Source of the DNA: Penium margaritaceum
Lineage: Eukaryota; Streptophyta; Zygnematophyceae; Desmidiales; Peniaceae
Assembly: GCA_023375785.1 (NCBI GenBank)
Contig: SZWC01000037.1
Coordinates: 589,125-625,358 of the forward strand
Length of the DNA stretch: 36,234 bases
Direction: 5' to 3'
Shown: positions 18,543 through 28,083 of the stretch, one piece after another
Layout of the letters: every line of letters begins with the position of its first letter
Numbering within the stretch: position 1 is the stretch's first letter
Translations under genes and position numbers: made by a program
The notes under the pieces: model-generated
Database searches by the model: none
The model's input: only the letters and a program-made list of their open reading frames with translations
What the model was told of the DNA's origin: nothing

Positions 18543-20473
18543 TCTGTCTGTCTCCGTTGGCCTGTCGGACTCAGTGCAATCTCTTGCCCTACCGTGCTAC
18601 ACACGTGGCCCACGCGGTAGCCTCCGACCCAGGCCGTTGGTGAGCGTGTAGACTGTTGTACCATGCCCCGTGGCGCCTCAACCCCCTGTGGCTCCACGTG
18701 TCTCCTCCACACCCACGGTCGTTAGTGGGGATCCTGGCACCAAGGCCCTCGACCTCAACACTTCGGCCATTATTGCAGACCTTCACCTAGGTTTTGTACT
18801 GGTCTACGCCATGCTTCATCACGAGCATTGACATGCTATCGTGGCCGCACTCGTGCACATCCCACCTTGAGCTCGAGATGCACACGCTCTCTCAGTCCAC
18901 TCCACAGCACGTCCGGAGGATCCAACCACTCTGTGCGAGGCTCAAGCCTCTCCTGAGGCTGCACACTGAGATGCTACCTGCGGCGATGAGCTTGCTGCTA
19001 TCCGGCAGCACCACGTGTACAACCTCTTCGACCTTCCTCCAGGCCGGAAGGCCATCGGTACCAAGTGGGTCTTTCGGCGCAAGTGGAAGCTTGACGGGTC
19101 CTTGGACAAGTGGAAGGCCCACCTTACAGCCAATGGGTTTGCCCAGATCCCTGAAGTCGATTACTACCAGATCTTTACCCTAGTCGGTTGGTTCTCCACT
19201 AGCCGGACGCTCTTCGGCCTGGTTGCCCAGCATGGGTGGGAGCTACAGCAGATGGACGTGAGCAACGCTTTTCTCTATGGATCAGCGGACGGTGAGGAGC
19301 TCTACATGGTACAATCCCCAGGCTTGGACGAAGACATTGGGAGAGTCTGGCGACTGCGGAAGGCCCTGTATGGCCTGAAACAGTCGCCTCGGTGCTGGAA
19401 CCAGGAGATTAGCAGCACGCTCCTATGCGACGGCCTTCAGCGTAGCACAATTGACCCCGCATTGTTCGTCTGTCCGCAAGGCCAGACCTTCATTGCTGTT
19501 CTGGTCTACGTTGACGATCTCCTCATTGCTTTGCTAGACACGGCTGCCATCCAACGTGTCAAGGAATTGCTGCACGCCGTCTACCAGATGAAGGATCTTG
19601 GATCTGCCGGAGTCTTCCTGGGTATCGAGCTCGAGCATGATCGCTCCCAAGGCATCCTACACGTCCACTAGGCTGCCTATGTGCAGACTCTGTCTACTTG
19701 CCTCGCCGAGGTCCTGCCACTCGTGCCAAGCGCATCTTCACCCATGTCACCTGATGGCCAGGTGAAGCTGAAGAGTCTTGACCCAGCTCTTGTGGGGGAG
19801 CCAGTCGACGTGAACACGTATCTGCGAGTCATCGGGTCATTGATGTACCTAGCAACGACGACGCGCCCAGACATTACGTTCGCCGTCAACCTCCTGGCCC
19901 AGTTTTCTCTAGAGCCGCGTCACCTCCACTTCGAGGCCACAATCGGAGTGCCGCATCATGTCATCTCAACTCCTTGGCGAGGTCTCATGTTCTGCTGCCA
20001 GCTGTCTGTTGTTGCGGTAGGCTACACCGACAGTGACTGGGTTGACAGTCCGGACGGTAAGAGTCGCACAGGCTGGATCTTTCTGATTGGCATCATTCCT
20101 GTGTCTTGGCGTAGTGGCAAGCAGGAGTGCATTGCACGCAGTACTGCTAAGGCTGAGTATGTGGCCCTTGGCTTCGGCGCGTGTGAGAGTATGTGGTTGC
20201 ATCGCTTGTTGTCCGAGTTGCATCAAACTGTCGCATCCATCACTTTGCATTGTGACAATGAGAGTGCCATGGCCATTACCGACAATGACGGCGTGCATCA
20301 CACACACAAAGCACATCAACGTTGAGTATCACTATGTGCGTTCGGTGATGCATGATGGCAGCATTAGCATCGCGTGGGTTGAGACAGCACAGCAGCTGGC
20401 TGACTACTTGACCAACATACTGAAGCGCGACTCGTTCAAGAAGGCTGTGAGTTTGGCCGGTGTGTGTTTGTGA
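18543..20473 (+). pseudogene. pol: Element C reverse transcriptase and RNase H
   Basis: Reverse transcriptase runs from about 19015 with KWVFRRKWK, MDVSNAF, LYGLKQSPRCWNQ and an intact YVDD at 19507-19518. TAG at 19669-19671 replaces a CAG of A. RNase H follows with YTDSDW, KAEYVAL and DNESAMAI. A 2-nt deletion near 20300-20306 shifts the frame before the last segment, which ends TGA at 20471-20473. The reading frame differs from that of protease because of the integrase deletion. Sequence between 18650 and 19010 is decayed linker. Confidence 0.88.
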
Positions 20474-20570
20474 GTGGCTCTCTTTATCCCTGCCTGTGTC
20501 TCTGCGTGCCCGGGGGGAGTCTGGTTGTTGACTGTGTCTCTACCCGCACATGTGCACTATGCTTGTGAGT

Positions 20571-20580
20571 CATGGGGGAG
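20571..20580 (+). other. Polypurine tract of element C
   Basis: CATGGGGGAG lies directly before the TGTTGG start of the 3' LTR. It is identical to the tract of D and to that of A. Confidence 0.9.
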
Positions 20581-21422
20581 TGTTGGTTTTTGTGTATCAC
20601 TCATTGTACTGTGTTGTGTCCTCCCGGCTTGTGTACATCGGCGTACAGATGATTGACGGCGAGACTCAACACCGCTGGAGTGTTGTTTAGTGGAGCCAAC
20701 GCACGCTGAGCCCTACTCGCAGTTCGGAGGAGCCTCCTCCTCCGGCGACGTGCTGAGCTCCATTGGTAGGCCTCCTTGGCGGTCGGCCCACTGAACGTCA
20801 GTGCCACTACAGATGCTGTCTACATGCACCCATCACTGTTTTGGCTGTGCCATTGCGTTTGCAACGTCATCCTCTGCCTGGGGTCCATGTCTGTTGCTGT
20901 GCGGCACTGTTTGGCACCATTGACTGTCATAGGCAATGCCTGGGTTTGCACAGCCTTAACTCTTTGCTGCTAGTTTTCTAGCTGATTCTGACCACACGAC
21001 TGCGTTTGCAGCTTCAGTATTATGGTATGGTCCAGTTTTCAGGCAAAACGGACAACGCCCGGGCTTTGGGCTGTCGGGCGTCTGGTAAGGCTCAAAGAGA
21101 AAACCCTGCCTGCCAGAAAGTAGGTATAGGACTGTTTTCTGATTGGTTGGTTAGCTGAGTACCAAGTTCTTCACTAGTGGGGGGCAGCTAGAACTTGGAG
21201 GGGTCTCCCATTGTTGCTCATTCTTCATGCCTAATCATTTACTTTCAGTTGCCAGCTGCTTTCTGGTGCTAACACTGGTGCGCAAATTTCTAAGTAACAA
21301 ACACAGAGCTTCTAGACTTAGTCTCTAGAGCAGCAGGCTGAGGAAGCAGCAGACTTAAGCAACGAGCGTGGAAGCGCGCACGCTGCATCAACAACGCTGC
21401 TGCCCCAACTTGCTGCCTAACG
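20581..21422 (+). repeat. 3' LTR of element C
   Basis: It begins TGTTGG and ends near CCTAACG, aligning along its length with 13916-14759, with visible substitutions. It includes the conserved ATTGG at 21142-21146. The divergence indicates the insertion is not recent. Confidence 0.92.
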
Positions 21423-21738
21423 TTTCCCTTTTTTCACACATTCACGGGATGATCAAGAAATAGTTTACTCCCTCGGTAGACTTACATGCATCCTTCCATA
21501 AAAAGCGAAGGAAGGATGCATGTTCGGTTGGCTGCCTGGCCAGCAACCATAGCTGAATAGATAATGGGCAATGAATCATGTGGTCTCTTTATCATGCAGA
21601 GATGATCCCTATCATGTACGACTGGGCTCCTAGCCTTAAAGACAAAGTGGTGTCTCCGGCTACGACTCGTCATGTCGATGCTGCATCACCTAGAGTGTAC
21701 TAGTCCTCACGTCACTGCCAAGGATCCCGACTCACCGT
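21423..21738. other. Spacer between C and E coding region, with a strong inverted repeat
   Basis: No gene is supported. A perfect 14-bp inverted repeat (21484-21497 and 21510-21523, core CATGCATCCTTCC) with a 12-nt loop stands out. The 3' LTR expected for E is not found here. Confidence 0.6.
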
Positions 21739-24308
21739 CTATCCTCCGTCCGCTCTACTGCGATGCATCTGTGTATGCCGGAGGAAATGGAATGGGCGAG
21801 CAACACACGAGCGTGGATGAAGTGGCGGAGCTGGCCTTCGAGGCGGGATAGAGTAATCTGAGGCACAGGGGTGTACGACCAAAAGAGGAGGGCTAGAGTG
21901 ATGAATCAGATCACCACTCATGGACGAAGGTGACAATGGAGCAGCTGAGTCGGGTGGATGAAGGTGTGTGATGGCAGCAGCAGAAAGAGGAGCGATGACG
22001 GAGTCGAAAGGAACGACGATGGCAAAAATAGAAGGCACACTCAGCTCTCTTGTGGTAGTGTCTCCATCAAATGTCATACTCAGAGCTGCTACAGGATCCT
22101 CTTTGAGTATGGGTGTGCAAGATCTTGGTAGTGAAGAGCTCATGTCGATAGTACTTGTGCTCCCCTCCTCTGAGAATCGCTTACACGCTGCCATCACCTC
22201 CCGTTGCAGCATGACTACACGCTCATCTAGGTTACCGTAATCTGCCTCAGACATGTGGAGACAACCCATGTCTGCCTCGCGTAGGATAAACTCTGCCTCA
22301 CTGGATGCTGCACATGCAGACTGTAAAACTCGTGAGTATAGCTCCATCTGCATCGATGCTGCTGAAGACGATGGAGCTGGTACTGCTATATCCACTTGGG
22401 GGTCAACCAAACTCGCAATGTGCTGAGACACTGGAACATCGGATGCAGCTGCTGGTATCGCATCCACACCACAGCTTGTGTCTGTCATACGAGGAGGAAT
22501 GAGCGGTCGCATGCCGAGAGAGAAGGAGAAGGAGGAGTTGTCACAGTCCATGGAGCATGTAGAAATGTCCTTCGTGCAGGTACTACCACTCTAAGCATTG
22601 ATGTGAGCAGGAGGGTCACCAACACGTGAACATGAGAGGGCAGAACTCAGCTCCTGTTGATGAGGTGAATCCATCCGTGTGTACGGATCTGCTCCATTGT
22701 CCTTGACTGCCGCCGCAGTGGACACATGTGCGTAGGACTTTGGCTCGACAATGCGTCAAGGCCACCAGCAAGCGCAGCTGGCGCTCACGCACCGTCATGC
22801 CAGGAAGGCTGGTTGTTCCCACCTGCACGATAATGGAGTGAGGACCACCATCTGACTCTGTCATGTGTGTCGCTGCTCCGTCGTGTGTACGAGAACTCGT
22901 AGACTCTGGGAACATGGGTAACTCCTCACGCTGAAGTTAGTCCTCAGGTAGTGCAGATGACACGGTGGAGCCTGCTGTGTCTGCTGTAGCACATGTCCCA
23001 GTGACGTCTCTTAGAACTGCTCATCTCAAGAAAACCTCAACCTCTAAAAGACCAGCCGGATGAATCTGCTCATGCACTACGACCGCTGTCGGGCTAGTGT
23101 GAGTCTCAGATACCAACGCCCCTGGAAATTTGTATGTGGCAACCCGATCTGCACGATACTCCTGTGCCACCGCCAGGCCACTACCGGTCGACGTCGCGAG
23201 TGGTACCGTCCGGGCACGCAGGACCTATAGTCTTCCTGATGCAACCTAATGTTGTAGAACGTCTGGCTCCAGTCCCAGCGTAGACGTCGACTTGGATGAC
23301 ATGCAAGTCCCAATCACTGCATCCTCCGCCGGACTGGTGTGAGTATGCTGCACACTCTCCCCCAAAAGTCCGGTGGATGCTCCATGATGTGTACCGGACT
23401 CCTGTGCCACCGCCGGGCCGCCACCAGTCGGAGCCGCGAGTGGCACCACCTAGGGACGCCGTGCTTGCGCTCCTCTTGATGTAACCTGCTTGTGCGGAAG
23501 ATCTGGATCCAGCTCGGACGTGGAAGTGGAGTTCGATGAAACGCAAGTCTCCACCATGAACGCCATGTCAGGATCAGACTCCACGTCATGTGCTGTCGCC
23601 ATATTTTCTGAATCTGCTTGAGTTGACGGTTGGGCACCACAGCCCGGCCCGAGTGCAAATCCTCTCGCTATGGTTACAATAGGTGATGCGCGGTGACCAC
23701 ACTCCCCCTCCATAGGTACAACAACGGAAGCCGAGGACATGGAGGATGTATCAAAATTCTTGCGAGCACGACGTGTGGAGCGCTGATGCCGCCGCCGCAG
23801 GGACACACGACTGGAGTGACTACATGAAGGCATGCCATTACGAGGTGGCGTCGTGGTCGCAGGAGAGTGGAGGATGGAAAGGATGGTAGCAGCATGGGAC
23901 TGGCTGACAAGTGGATCTGAAGGGACACCATCGGATGAGGAAGGAGGAGAGGATGAAGGAGATGTAATCAAAGAGGCCGGCGACGAACTAGTAGCAGAGT
24001 CACGCTCGGTGACGACAAGGTTACAAACCCGTTGCACCATGTGCCTCAGGCCGTGGATCTCGGTGAATATAGCCGCTAGAGGTCCAGCCAGGGGATCTAC
24101 AAACGCTGGCACATCCACATGCTGTGGAGGACGCATACTCGGACGAGGATGAAGCCAAGGTGGGTGCCAACCACAAGGGAGCGTCCAGTAGCGACGCCAA
24201 CCAATGACGTCCATCATCAAAATAGTACCAGGCGAACGCGTAGGGTGCTCGTTCAGATGTCTGCACACTCATCTTGTACGTCAGACGATGAATAGGTGCC
24301 AAGGGCAC
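21739..24308 (-). pseudogene. Gag-like protein remnant of element E (homologue of the protein of B)
   Basis: Around 24195-24240 a block aligns with the zinc knuckle of B, but its cysteines are lost (WYYFDDGRHW against CYYCRDRKHGW), followed by a shared GWHPPW segment in a neighbouring frame. A basic Ser/Arg patch (about 23760-23850) corresponds to the Arg-rich patch of B. The C-terminal open frame 21739-22551 (about 270 codons) has a helical segment with MELYSRVLQSA and LREADMG that resembles VYRRLEAA and LGQAD in B. Stops and at least one frameshift (between 22616 and 22551) show decay. CVHCGGSQGQW at about 22716-22750 may be a second degenerate knuckle. The relationship is by pattern, not by computed alignment. 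Confidence 0.55.
23091..23570 (-). repeat. Two 240-bp in-frame tandem units in the coding region of E
   Basis: 23091-23330 and 23331-23570 are diverged copies sharing GGTGTGAGT-type starts, CTCCTGTGCCACCGCC blocks and GACGTCGACTTGGATGA-type ends. The period is 80 codons, so the reading frame is kept. Confidence 0.75.
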
Positions 24309-26098
24309 CTACTCCCGGTGGTAAACACCAAGCCGCGGGAGAGGATGAGACCAGTGGGTACCGTCACTCCTAGAGGTCACGGGGTCGGGGTCAGCAAACG
24401 TGACCTGATGGGACGAGCTGCACAACCACAGTACGCCCGGAGAATGGAGTCTGACTAGCTGTAGCTACTAATGCTGCTGCCACTAATGGAGCGAAGACTG
24501 CTCCAGGAACGGAAGGGGTGGTGGCATAAGGTGTGGCTGCTGCTCTAAGCGGTAGATGACCCAAATCCTCGAAAATGCACAGACTCGAATCCGCCATTGA
24601 TCCTACGGAGTGAACTGCGCACACCAATCCACTGGCCCCAGAGAGACGCCGGTCCATGACACATCGCAAAAAAGAAGTCGCTGCCGACAACAGTCCTCTG
24701 TCGGCCGGGAAGGGGAGACTACAAGCGATGCAACAACTGCTCTACACTATACAGTCGTCGCCATTCCACCGCCACCGCCGTTGCTGCTACGGAAGCTGTT
24801 GTTCCTGCAATGGATTTTGCCAAGTCGAGTGATGTTGCAGCCGTCTCTTGACAAGTTGCGACTACAGTTGTTGGCGGCATGGATTTAAAGATTTTGTCTT
24901 TGATTTTTTTCCTTCTCACCCTCACCCCCGGTTTTTGTCTCGACTTCCCCCTAATCTTGGGTGCGTTTTCCCTCCTTTTTTTCTCTTTCCCTTTTTTTGT
25001 TTTGATCCCCTTTTTTTGTCAACTCGGATCACCACTCGCTTGCGGATGCACACCCTCCCCTTATCTCGAATGCCACCTGAGATAAAGGGGAGGAGACCCC
25101 AAAGAAAAGGCCAAGGTCAGGTTGCCCCTCGCTTCGAAAGAAAAAAAACGAGGGACGTGGGCCCCTCGCTCGCTCGCAAGCCTGTGTGCAAGTGAGGAGG
25201 GAGGAGAAGGGAGGAGGGGGGAGTCCAGTCCGTCCCTCTGAGCCTACCCCTCCGTCGGTAGGCCGACAGGGCTGATGGGGCCGAGGGGGCTCACGGGGCC
25301 GACGGGCCCACTCCGAGGGGGCCCCTCATAGGAGGCTTGAGGGGGCACCTCCGAGAGAGGGGGGGGGAGGGGCACTCGCAAAGGAGGGCTGTGAGGCCCT
25401 CCTCGCTTCGGCAACAGCAGCTACGGTGGTAGGTGCAGTTGCTGCAGTTGCTACTCTTGTTGCTTTTGCTACTGCTGCTGTTGCTTCCATTGTTGCTGTT
25501 GCTGCTGCTCTGCGCAGCAACTGCAGCTACTGCTTGCTATTACCGCCTCCGCTACTACTGCTGGCTGCCGCTGTTGCTACTTGCTGATGCTGCCACTACT
25601 GCTGCTGTTGCTGCTGTGCGTCGCCGCTACTATTGCCGCCGCTGCTGTTGCTGCTATTGCATGGGACAGTAGCTGCCACTACGTGGCACAACACTTGCCG
25701 CTGCTACTTCTGCTTACTGTTGCCGTCGCTACTGCTGGTGCTCTACGAGTTTGCTACTACTGCCACTGCTACTGCTGCTGCTGCGTGACACATCAGCTAC
25801 AAATGGTACAGTGGTGCAACTGCTATAGACGCAGGCGTAGCTACTGCAAATGCTACAGCCCGTCGCTGCTGCTACGGCGTCTGTCGCTGCTACTATTGCT
25901 GTGTCTAGAGCTGCTAACACTGCTACTACCGCAGCCGCTGCTTGTCCTCTGCGCTGCTCACCGCTCCCGTGGCAATCACGTGCAGTCACATCACGCTCCC
26001 TCACGCTGCTGCCAGCATGGCACCACATGGCGCGTTCTCTCTGCGTTCCGCCCATTGCTGATGCTTATGCTGGGTCTGCTGCTCACACGCCCCCCTGT
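24309..26098 (-). other. Leader region of element E
   Basis: This holds a possible N-terminal gag-like stretch with no recognised domain (about 24390-24930), a homopolymer-rich section with T runs (24900-25020), G-rich low-complexity sequence (25190-25400) and a CTG/CTA/TTG trinucleotide array (about 25420-25960). No supported gene. The layout parallels the leaders of A, C and D. Confidence 0.6.
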
Positions 26099-26110
26099 GC
26101 TCTGATACCA
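26099..26110 (-). other. Primer binding site of element E
   Basis: In element sense it is a perfect TGGTATCAGAGC, preceded by an LTR ending CCA and a 3-nt spacer. Confidence 0.88.
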
Positions 26111-26113
26111 AAT

Positions 26114-26612
26114 TGGAAACATTTTAGGGCATGCAGGCCCATGCAAAAACAAACATGTTTTCTGTGTGTGAGTACAATACAAAACGACAAAAAAATGGGT
26201 AAGTCTGGAACACATGATATGAAAGATCAAGGAGAGAGTACAAATGAGCTCCTAGCGTGCTTATGTAGGGGCACCGACAGCTAGCCGCATTGGACAACCT
26301 CACCCCCGCTGAACCCAAACGAGTCAGCGGGGAGAGCACATTGCGTACACCTTGAACAATCAATGGTGGTCTCCTCGAGGCACCGGAACAACTCTCTGAG
26401 TGCCCGGGTCTCGACCATCGAGAAAATACGAGTAGTGCTAGAAAATCTCGGAATCAGCGCCCAGACATCACGCATGGCTTTCCGAACATCGGACGTAATA
26501 AAATAGCCATTGGATCTCCTCGTCGCACTGGTAGAGTCCATCGCGTGCGCGGGTCTCAACCCATCGAGAAAAGTCTCTTAGCTCCCGACAAGCCCACAGG
26601 GCTGCCAGAACA
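26114..26612 (-). repeat. 5' LTR of element E
   Basis: In element sense it starts TGTTCTGG at 26612 and ends TTTCCA at 26114, about 499 bp with TG and CA ends. Two GAGACCCG-type blocks inside match the repeated blocks in the LTR of B. The outer boundary is less certain: a purine tract followed by TGTGATGACATG near 26695-26684 is an alternative start. Confidence 0.65.
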
Positions 26613-26926
26613 CATTGACCGCGTCTCGCCGGTGCTGTAGTAGATGCTGGAGAAGTCTAGGGACACTCCAGAGGCCCGTCATGTCATCACACCCTCCTCT
26701 ACTATATACTACCAACGTGGGTATATGGGTTATCTATTGGCATTGGTCGTCATGGGTGGAAGCCACACAAACCAACAGCCGCGAGCCTAAGAAAAAAGGG
26801 ACAAACCCATATTTTATGATGTTCAACCATTGGGTTAACAAATCAAACGTCAAGAGCTTAACAAGAGTCAACAACAAGTGTATAAGAGTAACAAGCTGGC
26901 GAGGTAGTAGCAACCGGTCGACTGGG
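26613..26926. other. Unassigned spacer between E and R copy 2
   Basis: About 310 bp without a supported gene. Composition shifts to AT-richer around 26700-26900. I see no repeat shared with the rest of the window. Confidence 0.5.
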
Positions 26927-27225
26927 CCACCCACACGAGTGGCTCGACGTGGGGCCCGACCGCCACCCCGGGGTCGAACCGACCTGTCAGCAAATATGCC
27001 GTCGTGATTTTCTCACACGCCGGTACAACCGAGTGTGGCCACATAGGATCAGCAACCCGGAGCTCTACACAACACAACTAACTAGGCATGCATATCAATC
27101 ATGAGGAAATCCACATGAAGAGTGTGGCCACGTAGGATCAGCAACCCGGAGCTCTACACAACACAACTAACTAGGCATGCATATCAATCATGAGGAAATC
27201 CACATCAACCACAAGCGTATGTAGA

Positions 27226-27287
<62 letters not shown>

Positions 27288-27320
27288 ACTCTCTCATGTT
27301 AGCCAAGTGAAAGCTAATCT
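26927..27320. repeat. Dispersed repeat R, copy 2, with microsatellite inside
   Basis: It aligns with 8082-8330, including the reverse-strand GGTTCGACCCC at 26970-26980. An 86-bp segment is tandemly duplicated (27031-27116 and 27120-27205, one difference at 27042/27131). Where copy 1 has CATCTCTC, this copy has a long CT run, after which R-like sequence (CTCTCATGTTAGCCA, about 27290-27305) resumes. Confidence 0.75.
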
Positions 27321-27328
27321 CTCCCTCT

Positions 27329-27370
<42 letters not shown>

Positions 27371-27414
27371 CGCTCTCTCTCTTTCTCTCTCTCCCTCTCT
27401 CTCTCTCTCCCTCT

Positions 27415-27451
<37 letters not shown>
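27229..27451. repeat. CT/GA microsatellite left of element D
   Basis: CT dinucleotide runs at about 27231-27282 and 27322-27451, with variants such as CTCTCCCT and CTCGCT, are interrupted by R-derived sequence at 27283-27321. The tract ends directly at the LTR of D. Confidence 0.95.
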
Positions 27452-27453
<2 letters not shown>

Positions 27454-28083
27454 AAGATGCATGGAAGCTTCCTAGCGACACAGCCACCGATTAGGTGTTA
27501 GTGCCTGGTGAGACGGTGACGACAGTCACAAGTCGTGCAAACAACGGCAAGGTTCTGGCTATGAGACACAAGGCACAATGTCAGAATGCTTCAATAGCAT
27601 TGGCAGAGAGAAATGACAAATGACAGGTCCATGGCATGAGTACCTGCCGCTGCGCACGGCGGGTGTCGCACGCGGCAGTGCAAGATCTGTCCTAAAACCG
27701 ACCAAAAACCACTGATTTAGCCGTAACTCTGCGCAGACATGTGAGAACGCTACGCCGTCTGAACCTAGATGTGCAGAATCAAAAGCCGGATGCTACGACT
27801 GGTTGGATGCATGCATCCGGCATCAAACAGTGGACACACAATGCAAAAACATGCAAATCAGGCCCAAGGCCACTCCACGGATAAACTTCTGGGTGCTGCA
27901 GAAAAACTACAAGAGGTCCCGGGTAGCGTCCAGAGCTCTCGAACGGTCTTTGGTCAGCTCCAAGCTGGTAGTCTGCTACCAGATGACACACCGGTACCAC
28001 ATCAGGGATATTCACGAGTATGGACACGGTCGAGTGGTCACACTAAACTGTACTGGTTGACAGGAACGTCACAAATCACAACA
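27452..28083 (-). repeat. 3' LTR of element D
   Basis: In element sense it starts TGTTGTGATTTGTGACG after the polypurine tract and ends CATCTTCT at 27452, directly against GA repeats. It aligns with 34573-35213. Confidence 0.92.

Larger units (their letters stand above)
13916..21422 (+). mobile_element. Element C: full-length, internally deleted Ty1/copia element (same family as A)
   Basis: Both LTRs are present (13916 to about 14759 and 20581 to about 21422), with a perfect primer binding site, a structured leader, decayed gag, protease, truncated integrase, reverse transcriptase and RNase H, and a CATGGGGGAG polypurine tract before the 3' LTR. LTRs and coding sequence are the same family as A, in opposite orientation. 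Compared with A it lacks the integrase catalytic core, the integrase C-terminus and the 36-bp repeat spacer. The candidate target-site duplication is TTTCT/TTTCC with one mismatch. It is more decayed than A. Confidence 0.93.
21739..26612 (-). mobile_element. Element E: decayed pol-less LTR retrotransposon related to B
   Basis: In minus order there is a 5' LTR (26612-26114), a perfect primer binding site (26110-26099), a long trinucleotide and homopolymer leader, and a decayed gag-like region (24308-21739). The LTR shares motifs with the first part of the LTR of B; the leader near 25000-25090 resembles B at 9688-9750; and the protein regions share architecture. No pol motif is seen. The 3' LTR is missing, so the left limit is only the end of the coding region. 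Confidence 0.7.

Noticed and set aside
26684..26700. Purine tract followed by TGTGATGACATG as a separate LTR start
   Set aside because: No matching second LTR or internal region; noted only as an alternative boundary for E.
27205..27462. Arg-Glu repeat frame on the minus strand
   Set aside because: It is a GA dinucleotide repeat translated; not a gene.
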